From NCBI RefSeq assembly GCF_000015285.1, contig NC_008709.1, forward strand, positions 1,116,001 to 1,180,000: a DNA stretch of 64,000 nucleotides, read 5' to 3'. Source of the DNA: Psychromonas ingrahamii 37 (GTDB taxonomy: Bacteria > Pseudomonadota > Gammaproteobacteria > Enterobacterales > Psychromonadaceae). Position 1 is the first letter of the stretch; each line of letters begins with the position of its first letter. Made by a program: the position numbers and the translations under genes. Under the pieces are notes generated by a model that saw only the letters and a list, made by a program, of their open reading frames with translations, had not been told where the DNA came from and ran no database searches. Below, piece after piece: positions 49,212 to 58,751 of this stretch.

Positions 49212-50147
49212 TTACAGTGTAATTGGACTAATAAAGCCAGCAGGTTTTAAAGCCAGCAAATCACAGTTCAAATTATCGATAACCTGCTCTGCTGTGTGGC
49301 CTAATAATGTTGCACTTAGTCCGGAGCGTCCAACAGTACCTAAAATGACTAATTCGGCGTCAATTTTTTCAGCTACTTCGCTAATAACATCTTCAGGTAA
49401 ACCTTGGGCAAGATGAACTTGTTCTTTAGGAAGATTCAATGTTTGTGCATAGTCATTTAATGTTTTTTGATGGAATTTTTTTAGACCATCTTCGTAATTT
49501 ATTGGGTCAAATTCTGGTAACTCGAGCATGATATTCATTGGTGGGCTGGGGTAGGCATTAACAATATGGATATTAGCATTGACAATTTCTGCCATGACAG
49601 CAGCTTCTTTTAAAATTTGCTGATTTAATTGATGATGCTCATCATCCTGAATACTTTTACAATCAATAGCACAGAGAATATTACCCTGTTTAGGCCATAG
49701 GTGATTTTTCACTAATAGTACTGGAACGGGACATTTACGTAATAAATTCCAGTCGGTAGGTGTGAATAAAATGGCACTTAGTTTGGAGTGTTGATGAGTG
49801 GCTTTAACGAGAAGATCGTGATTGTTTTTTAACACCTCAATAATAGCAGCTTGGAAGGGGCGATTATGCCAACGTACCTGGCAATGGATATCCAAACCTT
49901 GCTCTGTAAAAGGCGCTGCAATCGATTTAAGCCACTCTTTATTTTCTTTAATCACAATGCGTTGCATTGCTTCTCTTTCGTCAGCAGAGCTTAGAGAAGT
50001 CATTTCAAAGGTCAGATCATAACAGCACAAGAATAGTGTTATTTTTGCACCTTTTTCTTTTTCCGCAATAGAGACTGCTCTCTCCAGCGCGGGTTGAGAT
50101 TCCTGGTCCACATCAATAAAAACTAAAATATTACGATATTTAAGCAT
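49212..50147 (-). CDS. uspE: Universal stress protein UspE
   Basis: This 311-aa protein contains two tandem Usp domains (residues about 1-150 and 160-305). The second keeps the nucleotide-binding-like motif GTVGRSGLSATLLGHTAEQ; the first starts YRNILVFIDVDQESQPALERAV. UspE is induced by stationary phase and stress and affects motility and aggregation in E. coli. As in E. coli, it lies next to fnr. A weak FNR-like half-site (ATCAA at 50222-50226) lies upstream. Confidence 0.93.
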   Translation of the reverse strand: MLKYRNILVFIDVDQESQPALERAVSIAEKEKGAKITLFLCCYDLTFEMTSLSSADEREAMQRIVIKENKEWLKSIAAPFTEQGLDIHCQVRWHNRPFQAAIIEVLKNNHDLLVKATHQHSKLSAILFTPTDWNLLRKCPVPVLLVKNHLWPKQGNILCAIDCKSIQDDEHHQLNQQILKEAAVMAEIVNANIHIVNAYPSPPMNIMLELPEFDPINYEDGLKKFHQKTLNDYAQTLNLPKEQVHLAQGLPEDVISEVAEKIDAELVILGTVGRSGLSATLLGHTAEQVIDNLNCDLLALKPAGFISPITL

Positions 50148-50267
50148 AAGAAGTTCCCAAAATAGTATGAAAGATACCTATAACTTATATCAAAAAAAGT
50201 AAAATTGTTAGCTTTTTTTAGATCAAAAGGCTACTTATACCAGATAGTTATAGATCTGTGAGTTAAC

Positions 50268-51017
50268 CTAATCTTTTTTCAATGCGCCAGCCAGAAGAGT
50301 CAGTTGCGCATCATCTAAGATGCTAATATATTTACCTTTAACAGCAATCATCTCCATTTTTTGAAAACGTCCTAAAAGACGGCTGATAGTTTCAACCGTG
50401 AGACCTAAATAATTACCGATATCGCCACGCGTCATAGATAAACGAAACTCTTTCGGTGAAAATCCTCGTGCCGCAAAACGCTGTGATAAGTCGAAAATAA
50501 ACGACGCAAGTCGTTCTTCAGCATTTTTCTTAGAAAGTAATAAAATCATATTTTGATCGCCAACAATTTCACCGCTCATTAAGCGTAATATTTGCTGCCT
50601 CAGCTTTGGCATGCTAATAGAAAGTGTATCCAGTGTGTCATAGGGAATTTCACAAATCATCGAAGTTTCAAGTGCTTGGGAGAAACTTGGATGAGTCCCC
50701 GAGCTAATCGCATCAAAACCAATTAAATCACCAGCGAGATGAAAAGCAGTAATTTGCTCATCACCTTGTTCTGTAATCGTATAGGACTTTAACGTACCAG
50801 AGCGAATGGCATAAAGGCATTTCATCTCTTGACCCGCTTTAAATATTTCTTGTCCTTTTTGAATCGGTTTTTTCCGCTCTATAATATTATCTAAACGCTC
50901 TAATTCATCTTCATTGAGCGAATAAGGAATGCACAATTGGCTTATACTGCAGTCTTGACAATGAATAGCAGAACGACTGCTTTGAATTCGATTAGTATTA
51001 CTTTTTTCCATAGTCAT
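50268..51017 (-). CDS. fnr: Oxygen-sensing regulator FNR
   Basis: FNR carries an oxygen-labile [4Fe-4S] cluster and switches genes to anaerobic respiration. The start at 51017 (249 aa) is chosen because it puts the cluster ligands at Cys20, Cys23, Cys29 and Cys122, exactly as in E. coli; ATGs at 51029 and 51011 are alternatives. The cNMP-like domain ([21 protein letters not shown]), dimerisation helix and DNA-recognition helix ([14 protein letters not shown], with the Glu and Ser-Arg residues that read TTGAT) are near identical to E. coli. The cco cluster and one perfect FNR box (5791) suggest its local targets. Confidence 0.97.
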   Translation of the reverse strand: MTMEKSNTNRIQSSRSAIHCQDCSISQLCIPYSLNEDELERLDNIIERKKPIQKGQEIFKAGQEMKCLYAIRSGTLKSYTITEQGDEQITAFHLAGDLIGFDAISSGTHPSFSQALETSMICEIPYDTLDTLSISMPKLRQQILRLMSGEIVGDQNMILLLSKKNAEERLASFIFDLSQRFAARGFSPKEFRLSMTRGDIGNYLGLTVETISRLLGRFQKMEMIAVKGKYISILDDAQLTLLAGALKKD

Positions 51018-51046
51018 TATTTTTCCCATAATTGATACGCATCGAT

Positions 51047-51084
51047 ATTAGCATCTATTCAACTTGCTTTGAATAGATGCTAAT
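51047..51084. other. 16-bp perfect stem upstream of fnr
   Basis: ATTAGCATCTATTCAA (51047-51062) and its complement (51069-51084) enclose 6 bases. It lies 30-67 bp upstream of the fnr start, in the likely promoter or leader. Without a T tail it is not an obvious terminator; it may be a leader hairpin or a short palindromic repeat. Confidence 0.6.
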
Positions 51085-51110
51085 AATTAAATATTTATCA
51101 CAGTGAAAGT

Positions 51111-51320
51111 ATCAAATAAGAGTATGTTAGTATGTTAACCTCTTAATGTAATTGACTATTACTGATTAAATTACTTTATTTATAATATTATGATATACAG
51201 GATATGGGACGTGAAATCATCAAATAAGCGTGCTGACTTCTTTATGTAAATGGCTATTTCTGATTATCTTACTTTAACTTAACTGCAGTATTGCGACATA
51301 CAGGGTATGGAACGCAAAAA
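51111..51320. repeat. Diverged tandem duplication around the 3' end of the SafE-family gene
   Basis: Segment 51219-51320, which covers the last ~15 codons of the SafE-family gene and its downstream sequence, resembles segment 51111-51214. Shared blocks include ATCAAATAAG, TCTT-ATGTAA-TG-CTATT-CTGATTA and ATACAGG-TATGG. Gaps and substitutions put the identity roughly at 70 percent by eye. Confidence 0.65.
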
Positions 51321-51969
51321 TGGCTAATAGTGCGCCACTACTATAGCGAAACCAGTGGTGATTAAGTATTTGTTTCAATTGATGGCTAAAGGTACCCACT
51401 GTTAGCATTGCAGGCATAGTCCCTAAGCCAAAACCTAACATAATAAACAAACCATTAAGTGGGTCGCCACTACTTGCAGCCCAGGATAAAGTTGAATAAA
51501 CTAAACCGCAGGGTAACCATCCCCATAAAAATCCCAGAGGAAACGCAAAAAGGGGGTGTTTTAACGGGATAAATATTTGTGCTAGCGGTTTGATAAATTT
51601 CCAGACGAATTGGCCCGCTTGTTCTAATTTTAATAATCCATGCCATAATTTAGCGACATATAACGCCAGCATTAACATTAAAATAGCGGCTAATATTCGC
51701 AAATAAATTAATGCTTCTTTGCCGCCAAACCAGATAATCAGTGTGCTGCTGCTTGCTGCAAACAAAAAGCCCGCAAGTGAGTAACTACTCACTCTACCAA
51801 GATTGTAAAGTAATAAGGATAAAATAGAGGTTGATTTTTTTTGATCTTTTTTAAAGGAAAAAGTGATTGCGCTTGCGATACCTGAGCACATACCTAAACA
51901 ATGCCCTGCGCCTAACAAACCAATTAAAAGCGCGGCAATAAAATCATTTAATAACGTCCCTTCAATCAT
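51274..51969 (-). CDS. SafE/TauE-family membrane protein of the cco cluster
   Basis: This 231-aa protein has six to seven transmembrane helices and the family start LLGAGHCLGMCSGIASA, with paired Cys and His near residues 22-28, plus a second-half HPLFAFPLGFLWGWLPCGLVYSTLSWA. This subgroup is habitually found between ccoS and fnr in gammaproteobacteria and is annotated as sulfite-exporter-like. The conserved His/Met/Cys in the first helix makes a metal-related role in oxidase assembly plausible, but it is not established. It overlaps ccoS by 8 bp. Confidence 0.88.
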   Translation of the reverse strand: MIEGTLLNDFIAALLIGLLGAGHCLGMCSGIASAITFSFKKDQKKSTSILSLLLYNLGRVSSYSLAGFLFAASSSTLIIWFGGKEALIYLRILAAILMLMLALYVAKLWHGLLKLEQAGQFVWKFIKPLAQIFIPLKHPLFAFPLGFLWGWLPCGLVYSTLSWAASSGDPLNGLFIMLGFGLGTMPAMLTVGTFSHQLKQILNHHWFRYSSGALLAIFAFHTLYVAILQLS

Positions 51970-52174
51970 TTAAATCACTCGGTTTGATGGTTTTTTGCTG
52001 ACTTTCTGTGTCTTCTTTTATTGGTGGGGCTGGCAGATCTTCATCGAATAAAATATTGACACCTTCACGATCTAAATCATCATACTGATTCGATTTTACA
52101 GCCCAAAAAAAGACTATAATAGCGATCGTAACAAATATCATTGCGATCGGTATTAATATATAAATAATACTCAT
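51962..52174 (-). CDS. ccoS: cbb3 oxidase maturation protein CcoS
   Basis: This 70-residue single-span protein begins MSIIYILIPIAMIFVTIAIIV. The helix is followed by the conserved FWAVKSNQYDDLDREGVNILFDED, which is the CcoS/FixS signature. CcoS is needed for cofactor insertion into cbb3 oxidase. It sits between ccoI and the SafE-family gene. Confidence 0.95.
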   Translation of the reverse strand: MSIIYILIPIAMIFVTIAIIVFFWAVKSNQYDDLDREGVNILFDEDLPAPPIKEDTESQQKTIKPSDLND

Positions 52175-52190
52175 ATTAATAAACTCTTAG

Positions 52191-52240
52191 TACTCTTAAT
52201 TAAAGATATAAATAGTACTCTTAATTAAAGATATAAATAG
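52191..52240. repeat. Two perfect 25-bp direct repeats between ccoI and ccoS
   Basis: A 25-bp unit starting TACTCTTAAT and ending TATAAATAG is present at 52191-52215 and 52216-52240, with a trace of a third copy (TAC) after it. It lies in the 101-bp gap between two genes of the same operon. Confidence 0.95.
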
Positions 52241-52275
52241 TACAATTAATAAGTGATAAAAATCATCGGGAACGG

Positions 52276-54684
52276 TTATGATTTTAATAATCGTAAAGAA
52301 TTACAGACTACAATAAGGGAACTACAGGACATGCCTAATACTGCGATGTAGGGGGGAACATATCCCATCACCGCTAAAGGTACAATAATAATATTATAAC
52401 CAAATGCCCAAACAAGATTCTCTTTAATGATAAGTGTCGTTCTGTTAGCCATTTTATGTAAAGCGGCTAATTTATTTAAGTCTTCTCCCAATAAAATAAC
52501 ATCTGCACTATTTTTAGCAATATCAGTGCCGCTCGCTAAAGCGACAGAGACGTGCGCACCGGCCATCACCGGCGCATCATTAATACCATCTCCAATCATC
52601 ATAACCTTATCTGTTTTTTGCAGTTGCTGTATATATTGCAGTTTTTGTTGCGGAGTGACTCCTTTTTGCAACTGGCTAATGCTAAGCACTTCGCAAACCT
52701 CTTCACTTTTTAAAGAGATATCACCCGTTAACATAGTACTGTTAATATTGTGATGATGGCAATAGCTCAGAATCTCTGGTGCGCTGGGACGTAATTCATC
52801 ACCTAACTCAAAACTGGCAAGCAGTTGCTTATCCAAGGTGAGGTAAATGACTAATTCTTTACTGTTAATATTATTCTCAACACCACAAAAAACGGCGTGA
52901 CCCAATTTTAAGGTTTTATTTAAATACTTGGCCTGTAATCCTTGTCCCGGTCTATTAACCACATCATTTAATACTATGCTATTTTTCTGCTGCTTTTTAA
53001 ATGCCAGTGAAATAGGGTGCTCTGAATTTTTCTCTAATTGTGCCGCTAAGTCTATACATTCCTGTTTTGAATAATGGCTATAATACTGTGTATTTAGCAG
53101 TTTAAAGTTACCCTTCGTTAGCGTACCTGTTTTATCAAAAACAATATGGTTAATTTTATTCACTGTCTCCAATACATGGTGCTGTTTAATTAATATACCC
53201 TGTTTATTAAGTTGCGCCGTTGCACAGGTCAGGGCTGTCGGTGTCGCTAGGGAGAGTGCACAGGGGCAGGTTGCAACCAGGACGGAAAGCGTGATCCAAA
53301 AAGCTTGATCAGGTGCAATAAAACTCCAACTTATATAAGTCAAAGAGGCAACAATAAGCAGCGCAGCGACAAAGTATCTGGCCGCTGTATCTGCAATAAT
53401 TTCTATTTTTGGTTTATTAAGCTGGGCGTTATCCTGAAGATGAATGATATCTGCAATTAACGTATTATTGCCCACTTTCTCAACACGAATAATCAACTGG
53501 CTGGTTATATTGACACTGCCGGCAAATACTGGCGCGTTTTGCGCTTTGCTAACGGGTAAATGCTCACCTGTCAGCATAGACTCTTCAATGTTGCTGGCAC
53601 CCTTTAAGATCAGCCCATCGACGGGAATAGTTTGTCCCGGCTTAACGATAATATATTGGCCGACGGTTAATGTTTTTGCGGGAATAACTGATTGAATTTG
53701 CAGATTATCCGGATCCTCAATAAGGGTCGCCATTGAGGGTAATAAGCGTAATAAATTACTGCTGCTTTCAGAGGCTTTACGACGGGCGCGCAGCTCTAAT
53801 AAACGACCGAGTAATAATAAGAAAGTAAACATTGAAACAGATTCAAAGTAGACTTCTCCTTGACCCACAATAGTTGCATAACCAGAGGCAGTATAAGCAC
53901 CTAATAAAGCGATGGATATGGGGATGTCCATCCCTAACGTCTGGTTGCGGATATTACGCCATGCATTTAAATAAAAAGGTTGAGCGCTGTAAAGCAGAAC
54001 AGGTGTCGCTAATATAAAACTAACCCAGCGGAAATAGTGTATGAACTGTTCTTCCATTCCTGAAAAAAAATCAGCATATAATGCGATAGCAAACATCATC
54101 ACCTGCATGGTAGCAAGACCTGCTAGACCTAAGCGTTGCAGGTAAGATTTTGTCAGCTGTGTATAAAAGGCTTCCTGTTTATTAACTTGAAAGGGGTAAG
54201 CTTTATACCCTATTTTTTGAATTCCAGTTAAAATTTGACTGAGTTTAAGTTGTTGTTGATCCCATTTTATAACCGCACGGTTAAGTGTTGTATTAACATT
54301 AATAAAGACTAATCCGGGTAATGAACGCAGCTGTTTTTCTATCAACCAGGCACAAGCCGGGCAGGTGATACCTTCAACACTCAGGGTGGTGGTACTGAGG
54401 TTTTCATTATTATCTACAACGTTATCGACAAAATCTTCCTGAATTTTCCCAATATCATAATCTTCAAGTTGCAATAATACATCGGGAACCAATAACAGGC
54501 CTTTTTCGGCTGGTTCGCTGCGATGCTCATAATAAGAAGTTAAACCACTATCAACAATTGTTTGGGCCACTGCTTGGCAACCTGGGCAGCACATTCTTTG
54601 TGAAACCGTATTTATTTGCACATTAAAATCAGTGGATGGAGGATTTTCTTCACCACAATGGAAACAGTTTTTTTGTAATGTCAT
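52276..54684 (-). CDS. ccoI: Copper-translocating P-type ATPase CcoI (CtpA/FixI type)
   Basis: CcoI exports Cu(I) across the inner membrane to supply the CuB site of cbb3 oxidase. The start at 54684 overlaps the ccoH stop as ATGA and gives 802 aa; 17 extra residues of the longer open frame are unlikely. The N-terminal zinc-ribbon-like cysteines (CFHCGEENP, CCPGCQAV) are followed by an HMA domain (GITCPACAWLIEK) and eight transmembrane helices with CPC in ATCPCALSLATP. The phosphorylation DKTGT and hinge GDGINDAP motifs are complete. Confidence 0.96.
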   Translation of the reverse strand: MTLQKNCFHCGEENPPSTDFNVQINTVSQRMCCPGCQAVAQTIVDSGLTSYYEHRSEPAEKGLLLVPDVLLQLEDYDIGKIQEDFVDNVVDNNENLSTTTLSVEGITCPACAWLIEKQLRSLPGLVFINVNTTLNRAVIKWDQQQLKLSQILTGIQKIGYKAYPFQVNKQEAFYTQLTKSYLQRLGLAGLATMQVMMFAIALYADFFSGMEEQFIHYFRWVSFILATPVLLYSAQPFYLNAWRNIRNQTLGMDIPISIALLGAYTASGYATIVGQGEVYFESVSMFTFLLLLGRLLELRARRKASESSSNLLRLLPSMATLIEDPDNLQIQSVIPAKTLTVGQYIIVKPGQTIPVDGLILKGASNIEESMLTGEHLPVSKAQNAPVFAGSVNITSQLIIRVEKVGNNTLIADIIHLQDNAQLNKPKIEIIADTAARYFVAALLIVASLTYISWSFIAPDQAFWITLSVLVATCPCALSLATPTALTCATAQLNKQGILIKQHHVLETVNKINHIVFDKTGTLTKGNFKLLNTQYYSHYSKQECIDLAAQLEKNSEHPISLAFKKQQKNSIVLNDVVNRPGQGLQAKYLNKTLKLGHAVFCGVENNINSKELVIYLTLDKQLLASFELGDELRPSAPEILSYCHHHNINSTMLTGDISLKSEEVCEVLSISQLQKGVTPQQKLQYIQQLQKTDKVMMIGDGINDAPVMAGAHVSVALASGTDIAKNSADVILLGEDLNKLAALHKMANRTTLIIKENLVWAFGYNIIIVPLAVMGYVPPYIAVLGMSCSSLIVVCNSLRLLKS

Positions 54685-55160
54685 TCTAATATAAAATTTT
54701 CTTTGGGTAAGGCAACCCGTTTTTGTAAGCGCCAACTTTTATCAAAGGGTTCGATACGTATCTGCCATTTACCCGATAATAATTGCTCTGACTGGTAGCG
54801 GTAACGACCACTTCCATCGGCGGTTAATAGTTGTGATAAATCGCGTTCAGCTTGAGTTGAATGATATAAAAACAACTGAATAGAGCTTTTATCCTGAACG
54901 CCACTTAAGTCGATGATTAGTTCATCACCTGATTGTGTTATTGAAGCACTAATATTGTTAGCCCGTGCCTTTTTTATTAAGGCAAGATCGTTATTAATTG
55001 CTTTACCTTTCGAATAATAATCATCAACGACCATATCTGGTTTATTATCTGCAGCGATAATAACAGTCACAACCCCACGAACAACAGATAATAGAGGCAA
55101 AAGGATTAAAAACCAAGGCCAGAATTGTTTGAACCAGGGTTTATTATTATTGTTTGTCAT
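54681..55160 (-). CDS. ccoH: cbb3 assembly protein CcoH/FixH
   Basis: This 159-residue protein has one N-terminal transmembrane helix (WPWFLILLPLLSVVRGVVTVI), the motif DDYYSKGKAINNDLALIKKA and a periplasmic beta-sandwich, all typical of FixH/CcoH. It stabilises the oxidase during assembly. It is translationally coupled to ccoI (4-bp overlap). ccoG, often present between ccoP and ccoH, is missing here. Confidence 0.93.
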   Translation of the reverse strand: MTNNNNKPWFKQFWPWFLILLPLLSVVRGVVTVIIAADNKPDMVVDDYYSKGKAINNDLALIKKARANNISASITQSGDELIIDLSGVQDKSSIQLFLYHSTQAERDLSQLLTADGSGRYRYQSEQLLSGKWQIRIEPFDKSWRLQKRVALPKENFILE

Positions 55161-55215
55161 GTTTATCCTGTGGGGTATTAAGCAGATCTTAAACCTATCA
55201 TTTGCAATAATTTTT

Positions 55216-55254
55216 AGCTATAAAAAAACCTCTAAACGAGGCTTTTTATAGCTA
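55216..55254 (-). terminator. Hairpin after ccoP
   Basis: On the minus strand AAAAAGCCTC-GTTTA-GAGGTTTTTTT forms a terminator. The outer TAGCTATA and TATAGCTA halves extend the stem. It separates the structural genes ccoNOQP from the assembly genes ccoHIS. Confidence 0.85.
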
Positions 55255-55269
55255 AAGAGGGGGTTTATT

Positions 55270-56235
55270 TTATTGACTATCCTGCTGAGAAAGAGAATAG
55301 ACATAAGCTGAGATCAAATTAATTTTATCTTCACCTAATACATCCTTCCAAGCTGGCATTACACCATTTCGACCGTTTCTAAGTGTCGCTTCAACAGCTT
55401 TACGAGAGCCACCATATAACCATATGGTATCTGTCAGATTAGGCGCTCCCACTGCATGCATTCCTTTACCGTCAGCACCATGACAGGCACTGCAGACAAC
55501 AAAACGTTCTTTTCCGGCTTTTGCTTCAAGCAAATCAACGCGGCGGCCACTCAATTGTAATACATAGCTGGTGACTTCTTTAATGCCTTGTTCGCCTAGG
55601 ATGTCCGCCCATGCTGGCATAGCACCTTTACGACCATGCATAAGCGTTAGCTTAATGGTATCGGCATCACCACCATATAACCAATCATTGTCGGTCAGGT
55701 TGGGAAATCCGGTACTTCCACGTGCATCGGAGCCATGGCACTGAGAACAATTCTGCAGGTATAAACGTTGGCCAACTTTTATTGCTTCAGAATCTTGAGC
55801 CACTAAAGTGAGGTCTTTATAAACACCATTTTCATCATAAGTAAGTTGCTTAAAGACTGCACCATATTTTTCCTCAGCTGCATTCATTTCACGTTGGTAC
55901 TGGGACTGCGAGGTTTTGGCTAATTCGTTTCTTTCTTGTCGTGTTAATGTACTTTGCTCTGAACTGCTCCAATTAAGCAATCCATTCCAGTTACTGCCAT
56001 AGGTTGGAAACATTATGCTGTACAGTAAAGCAATGACAATAGTAAACCAAAATAAGCCCACCCACCATTTAGGCAGCGGGTTATTTAACTCTTGAATACC
56101 ATCATAAGTATGTGGCATCGGTTGGCCTTCTTCGACGCCAGTATTATTTTTTGTGGTGGCTCTAAGTAATACTGCACAACCGATAATAACGGTCAGTGTG
56201 ATTATCGTGATCCATAATGTCCAAAAAATGCTCAT
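55270..56235 (-). CDS. ccoP: cbb3 oxidase diheme cytochrome c subunit CcoP
   Basis: CcoP (321 aa) passes electrons from cytochrome c to CcoO. It has N-terminal membrane helices (residues about 5-25 and 58-78, the second with WWVGLFWFTIVIALLYSIMFP) and two periplasmic c-type domains with CSQCHGSDARG and CSACHGADGKG. Methionine ligands lie in GAMPAW and GVMPAW. Its start shares one base with the ccoQ stop. Confidence 0.97.
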   Translation of the reverse strand: MSIFWTLWITIITLTVIIGCAVLLRATTKNNTGVEEGQPMPHTYDGIQELNNPLPKWWVGLFWFTIVIALLYSIMFPTYGSNWNGLLNWSSSEQSTLTRQERNELAKTSQSQYQREMNAAEEKYGAVFKQLTYDENGVYKDLTLVAQDSEAIKVGQRLYLQNCSQCHGSDARGSTGFPNLTDNDWLYGGDADTIKLTLMHGRKGAMPAWADILGEQGIKEVTSYVLQLSGRRVDLLEAKAGKERFVVCSACHGADGKGMHAVGAPNLTDTIWLYGGSRKAVEATLRNGRNGVMPAWKDVLGEDKINLISAYVYSLSQQDSQ

Positions 56236-56426
56236 TATTTTTTAGCTCCTGTATGTTTGCTTTTTTCGCCCGCATACTTTGTTGAGTCTTGATCATCGTC
56301 AAAAATAGAATTTGCGATATTATCAAAATTCTTTTTATGTTTTTTACTGTATGCCCACGCAATTAAAGCAACAAAAATAATAATTAAGAACAGCGTATAT
56401 AGCCCGTTAAAAGTTGCAAAATCCAT
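56235..56426 (-). CDS. ccoQ: cbb3 oxidase subunit CcoQ/FixQ
   Basis: This 63-residue single-span protein, FATFNGLYTLFLIIIFVALIAWAY followed by SKKHKKNFDNIAN, matches CcoQ. It stabilises the CcoNOP complex. It is directly coupled to ccoP (TAATG). Confidence 0.94.
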   Translation of the reverse strand: MDFATFNGLYTLFLIIIFVALIAWAYSKKHKKNFDNIANSIFDDDQDSTKYAGEKSKHTGAKK

Positions 56427-56472
56427 AAAGCCCCCAGTAGTTGAAAAAGCGCCCGCAAACAGGGCGCCATCG

Positions 56473-57075
56473 TTATCTTAAAGCATGTCCAAGTGACTGC
56501 AGGTAAGCAATTAACGCCTGCATTTCAGTTTTTCCTTCAACTGCTGCTTTTGCTCCTGCAATATCCTCATCCGTATACGGAACACCGAAGTTATTTTTAA
56601 AGATGTCCAATTTACGCGCTGTATCTTCACCTGTTAAGTGGTTCTCTGCAAGCCATGGGAAGCCAGGCATATTTGATTGTGGTACAACATCACGTGGATT
56701 AAGCAGGTGAATTTTATGCCAGGCATCTGAATAACGTTGACCAACACGCGCCAGATCCGGTCCTGTGCGTTTTGAACCCCATAAAAATGGATGTTCCCAA
56801 ACACCTTCACCAGCGACACTGTAGTGTCCATAACGTTCTGTTTCTGCTCTGAAAGGGCGTATCATTTGGCTATGACACACACTGCATCCTTCGCGAATAT
56901 AAATATCACGACCTTCCATTTCTAATGCAGTATAGGGGCGTAATGTATCAACGGGTGTATTCGTTTCTTTTTGGAAAATTAATGGTGTAATTTGCGCCAA
57001 ACCACCAAAGCTGATGGCAATGATGATAAGGATAGCCAGTAACCCAACATTCTTTTCAATAAATTCGTGTTTCAT
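56473..57075 (-). CDS. ccoO: cbb3 oxidase monoheme cytochrome c subunit CcoO
   Basis: CcoO (200 aa) has one N-terminal transmembrane helix ([20 protein letters not shown]), the conserved [22 protein letters not shown] heme-c site and the [18 protein letters not shown] motif. A GGAGTGAGATA ribosome binding site precedes ATG 57075. Confidence 0.97.
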   Translation of the reverse strand: MKHEFIEKNVGLLAILIIIAISFGGLAQITPLIFQKETNTPVDTLRPYTALEMEGRDIYIREGCSVCHSQMIRPFRAETERYGHYSVAGEGVWEHPFLWGSKRTGPDLARVGQRYSDAWHKIHLLNPRDVVPQSNMPGFPWLAENHLTGEDTARKLDIFKNNFGVPYTDEDIAGAKAAVEGKTEMQALIAYLQSLGHALR

Positions 57076-57090
57076 TATCTCACTCCGTGA

Positions 57091-58521
57091 CTAACCAAGT
57101 TCTTGAGGCTGGATAGAGCCATCTTTTGCAGTAACTGTTTTGTATGTATTGTAAGCCAGCACCAACATACCAGTTAAGAAGATTAAACCACCGACAAAAC
57201 GGATAGTGTAGAACGGGTAGGATTTTTCCAGTGACTCAACAAAAGTATATGTCAAGGTTCCGTCATCGTTCACAGCTCTCCACATCAACCCCTGCATAAC
57301 GCCCGAAATCCACATTGCGACTATGTATAAGACCGTTCCAATAGTTGCCAACCAGAAATGCAAGTTAATCAAAGCGACACTGTACATCCCTTTTTGATTA
57401 AATAATTTTGGAACCAGGTGGTAGATCGAGCCTATCGTTACCATTGCAACCCAGCCTAATGCGCCAGAATGTACATGGCCAATCGTCCAGTCAGTATAAT
57501 GAGAGAGCGCATTGACTGTTTTAATCGCCATCATCGGACCTTCAAAGGTAGACATACCGTAGAAAGACAGTGATACCACTAAGAAACGCAGAATAGGATC
57601 GGTACGCAGTTTATGCCAAGCACCAGAAAGTGTCATAATACCATTGATCATGCCTCCCCAGGATGGCGCAAACAGAATTAATGACATCACCATGCCTAAG
57701 GATTGTGCCCAATCAGGCAGGGCAGTGTAATGCAGGTGATGCGGTCCAGCCCAAATATAGACAGCGATTAAAGCCCAAAAATGGATAATAGACAAGCGGT
57801 AAGAGTAGACCGGACGGTTTGCTTGTTTGGGTACAAAGTAGTACATCATGCCCAGGAAACCAGCGGTTAATAAGAAACCCACTGCATTATGTCCGTACCA
57901 CCATTGTACCATCGCATCAACCGCACCAGCGTAGATTGAGTAAGATTTCATGCTGCCCATTGAAACCGGGATGGCCATGCTGTTTACTATATGCAACACT
58001 GCAACGGTTAAAATAAATGCGCCGAAGAACCAGTTTGCCACGTAAATATGTGATGTTTTACGTATTGCTAAAGTGCCAAAAAATACAATAGCGTAAACCA
58101 CCCACACTGCGGTAATCAGCAGATCGATTGGCCATTCAAGTTCGGCGTATTCTTTTGACGTTGTGTAGCCCAAAGGCAATGAAATGACGGCTGAGATAAT
58201 AACCAGTTGCCATCCCCAAAAGACCACAGAAGCCAGATGCCCGCCAAACAATCGCGTTTGGCAGGTTCGCTGCACTATGTAGAAAGAGGTTGCCATTAGT
58301 GCCGAGGTACCGAATGCAAAAATAACCGCATTAGTATGTAGCGGACGCAAACGGCTGTAGGTTAGCCAGGGTGTGTCGAAGTTAAGTGCCGGCCAGATTA
58401 ATTGAGCTGCAATTAATACCCCGACACTCATGCCAATAATACCCCAAAATATGGTGGTAAGTGTGAACTGACGGACAACTTTATAGTTGTAATCAGGTTG
58501 AATCGTAGTAGCGCTTGTCAT
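57091..58521 (-). CDS. ccoN: cbb3 oxidase catalytic subunit CcoN
   Basis: CcoN (476 aa with the start at 58521; a longer form from 58539 is possible) is the heme-copper subunit of the high-affinity, low-oxygen terminal oxidase. Twelve transmembrane helices carry the metal-binding histidines, for example [28 protein letters not shown] and [15 protein letters not shown]. The catalytic-core [14 protein letters not shown] loop is present. The upstream region holds candidate ArcA sites but no perfect FNR box. Confidence 0.97.
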   Translation of the reverse strand: MTSATTIQPDYNYKVVRQFTLTTIFWGIIGMSVGVLIAAQLIWPALNFDTPWLTYSRLRPLHTNAVIFAFGTSALMATSFYIVQRTCQTRLFGGHLASVVFWGWQLVIISAVISLPLGYTTSKEYAELEWPIDLLITAVWVVYAIVFFGTLAIRKTSHIYVANWFFGAFILTVAVLHIVNSMAIPVSMGSMKSYSIYAGAVDAMVQWWYGHNAVGFLLTAGFLGMMYYFVPKQANRPVYSYRLSIIHFWALIAVYIWAGPHHLHYTALPDWAQSLGMVMSLILFAPSWGGMINGIMTLSGAWHKLRTDPILRFLVVSLSFYGMSTFEGPMMAIKTVNALSHYTDWTIGHVHSGALGWVAMVTIGSIYHLVPKLFNQKGMYSVALINLHFWLATIGTVLYIVAMWISGVMQGLMWRAVNDDGTLTYTFVESLEKSYPFYTIRFVGGLIFLTGMLVLAYNTYKTVTAKDGSIQPQELG

Positions 58522-58659
58522 TATTTTGATTCCATGCATTTATTTACAATTTACGTATTTTAAAACGTCACAATAAGTAATAATTATCCATAAATAACTA
58601 TGTGTCAGATCACTGCATACAAACATAATTATTCGCGCTAAGTTTACGTGAACATTTTT

Positions 58660-58696
58660 CTAATTAACAGTTGTAGGTGGATTAATTGTTAATAAA
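58660..58696. promoter_or_regulatory. Candidate ArcA sites in the ccoN / 58752 divergent region
   Basis: TGTTAATTAG (complement of 58660-58669) matches the ArcA core [A/T]GTTAATTA[A/T] at nine of ten bases. TGTTAATAAA (58687-58696) is a second, weaker match about 27 bp away. Direct repeats of such cores are typical of ArcA binding. AT-rich DNA makes chance matches common, so this is tentative. Confidence 0.4.
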
Positions 58697-58751
58697 CTTA
58701 TTGTTTATGTTGAAAAATGCGTGTTAACCATTATTTTTATAAGGACTTTAA

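Noticed and set aside
50185..50226. FNR box upstream of uspE
   Set aside because: Two ATCAA half-sites are present but their partner halves match only 2-3 of 5 bases. Not reported as sites.
56162..56362. 66-codon ORF overlapping ccoQ and ccoP
   Set aside because: It is out of frame with both real genes, which are coupled and have clear family matches.
58590..58616. CRP or FNR palindrome (TGTG..ATCAC) upstream of ccoN
   Set aside because: Spacing is two bases short for CRP and the FNR match is about six of ten. Too weak.
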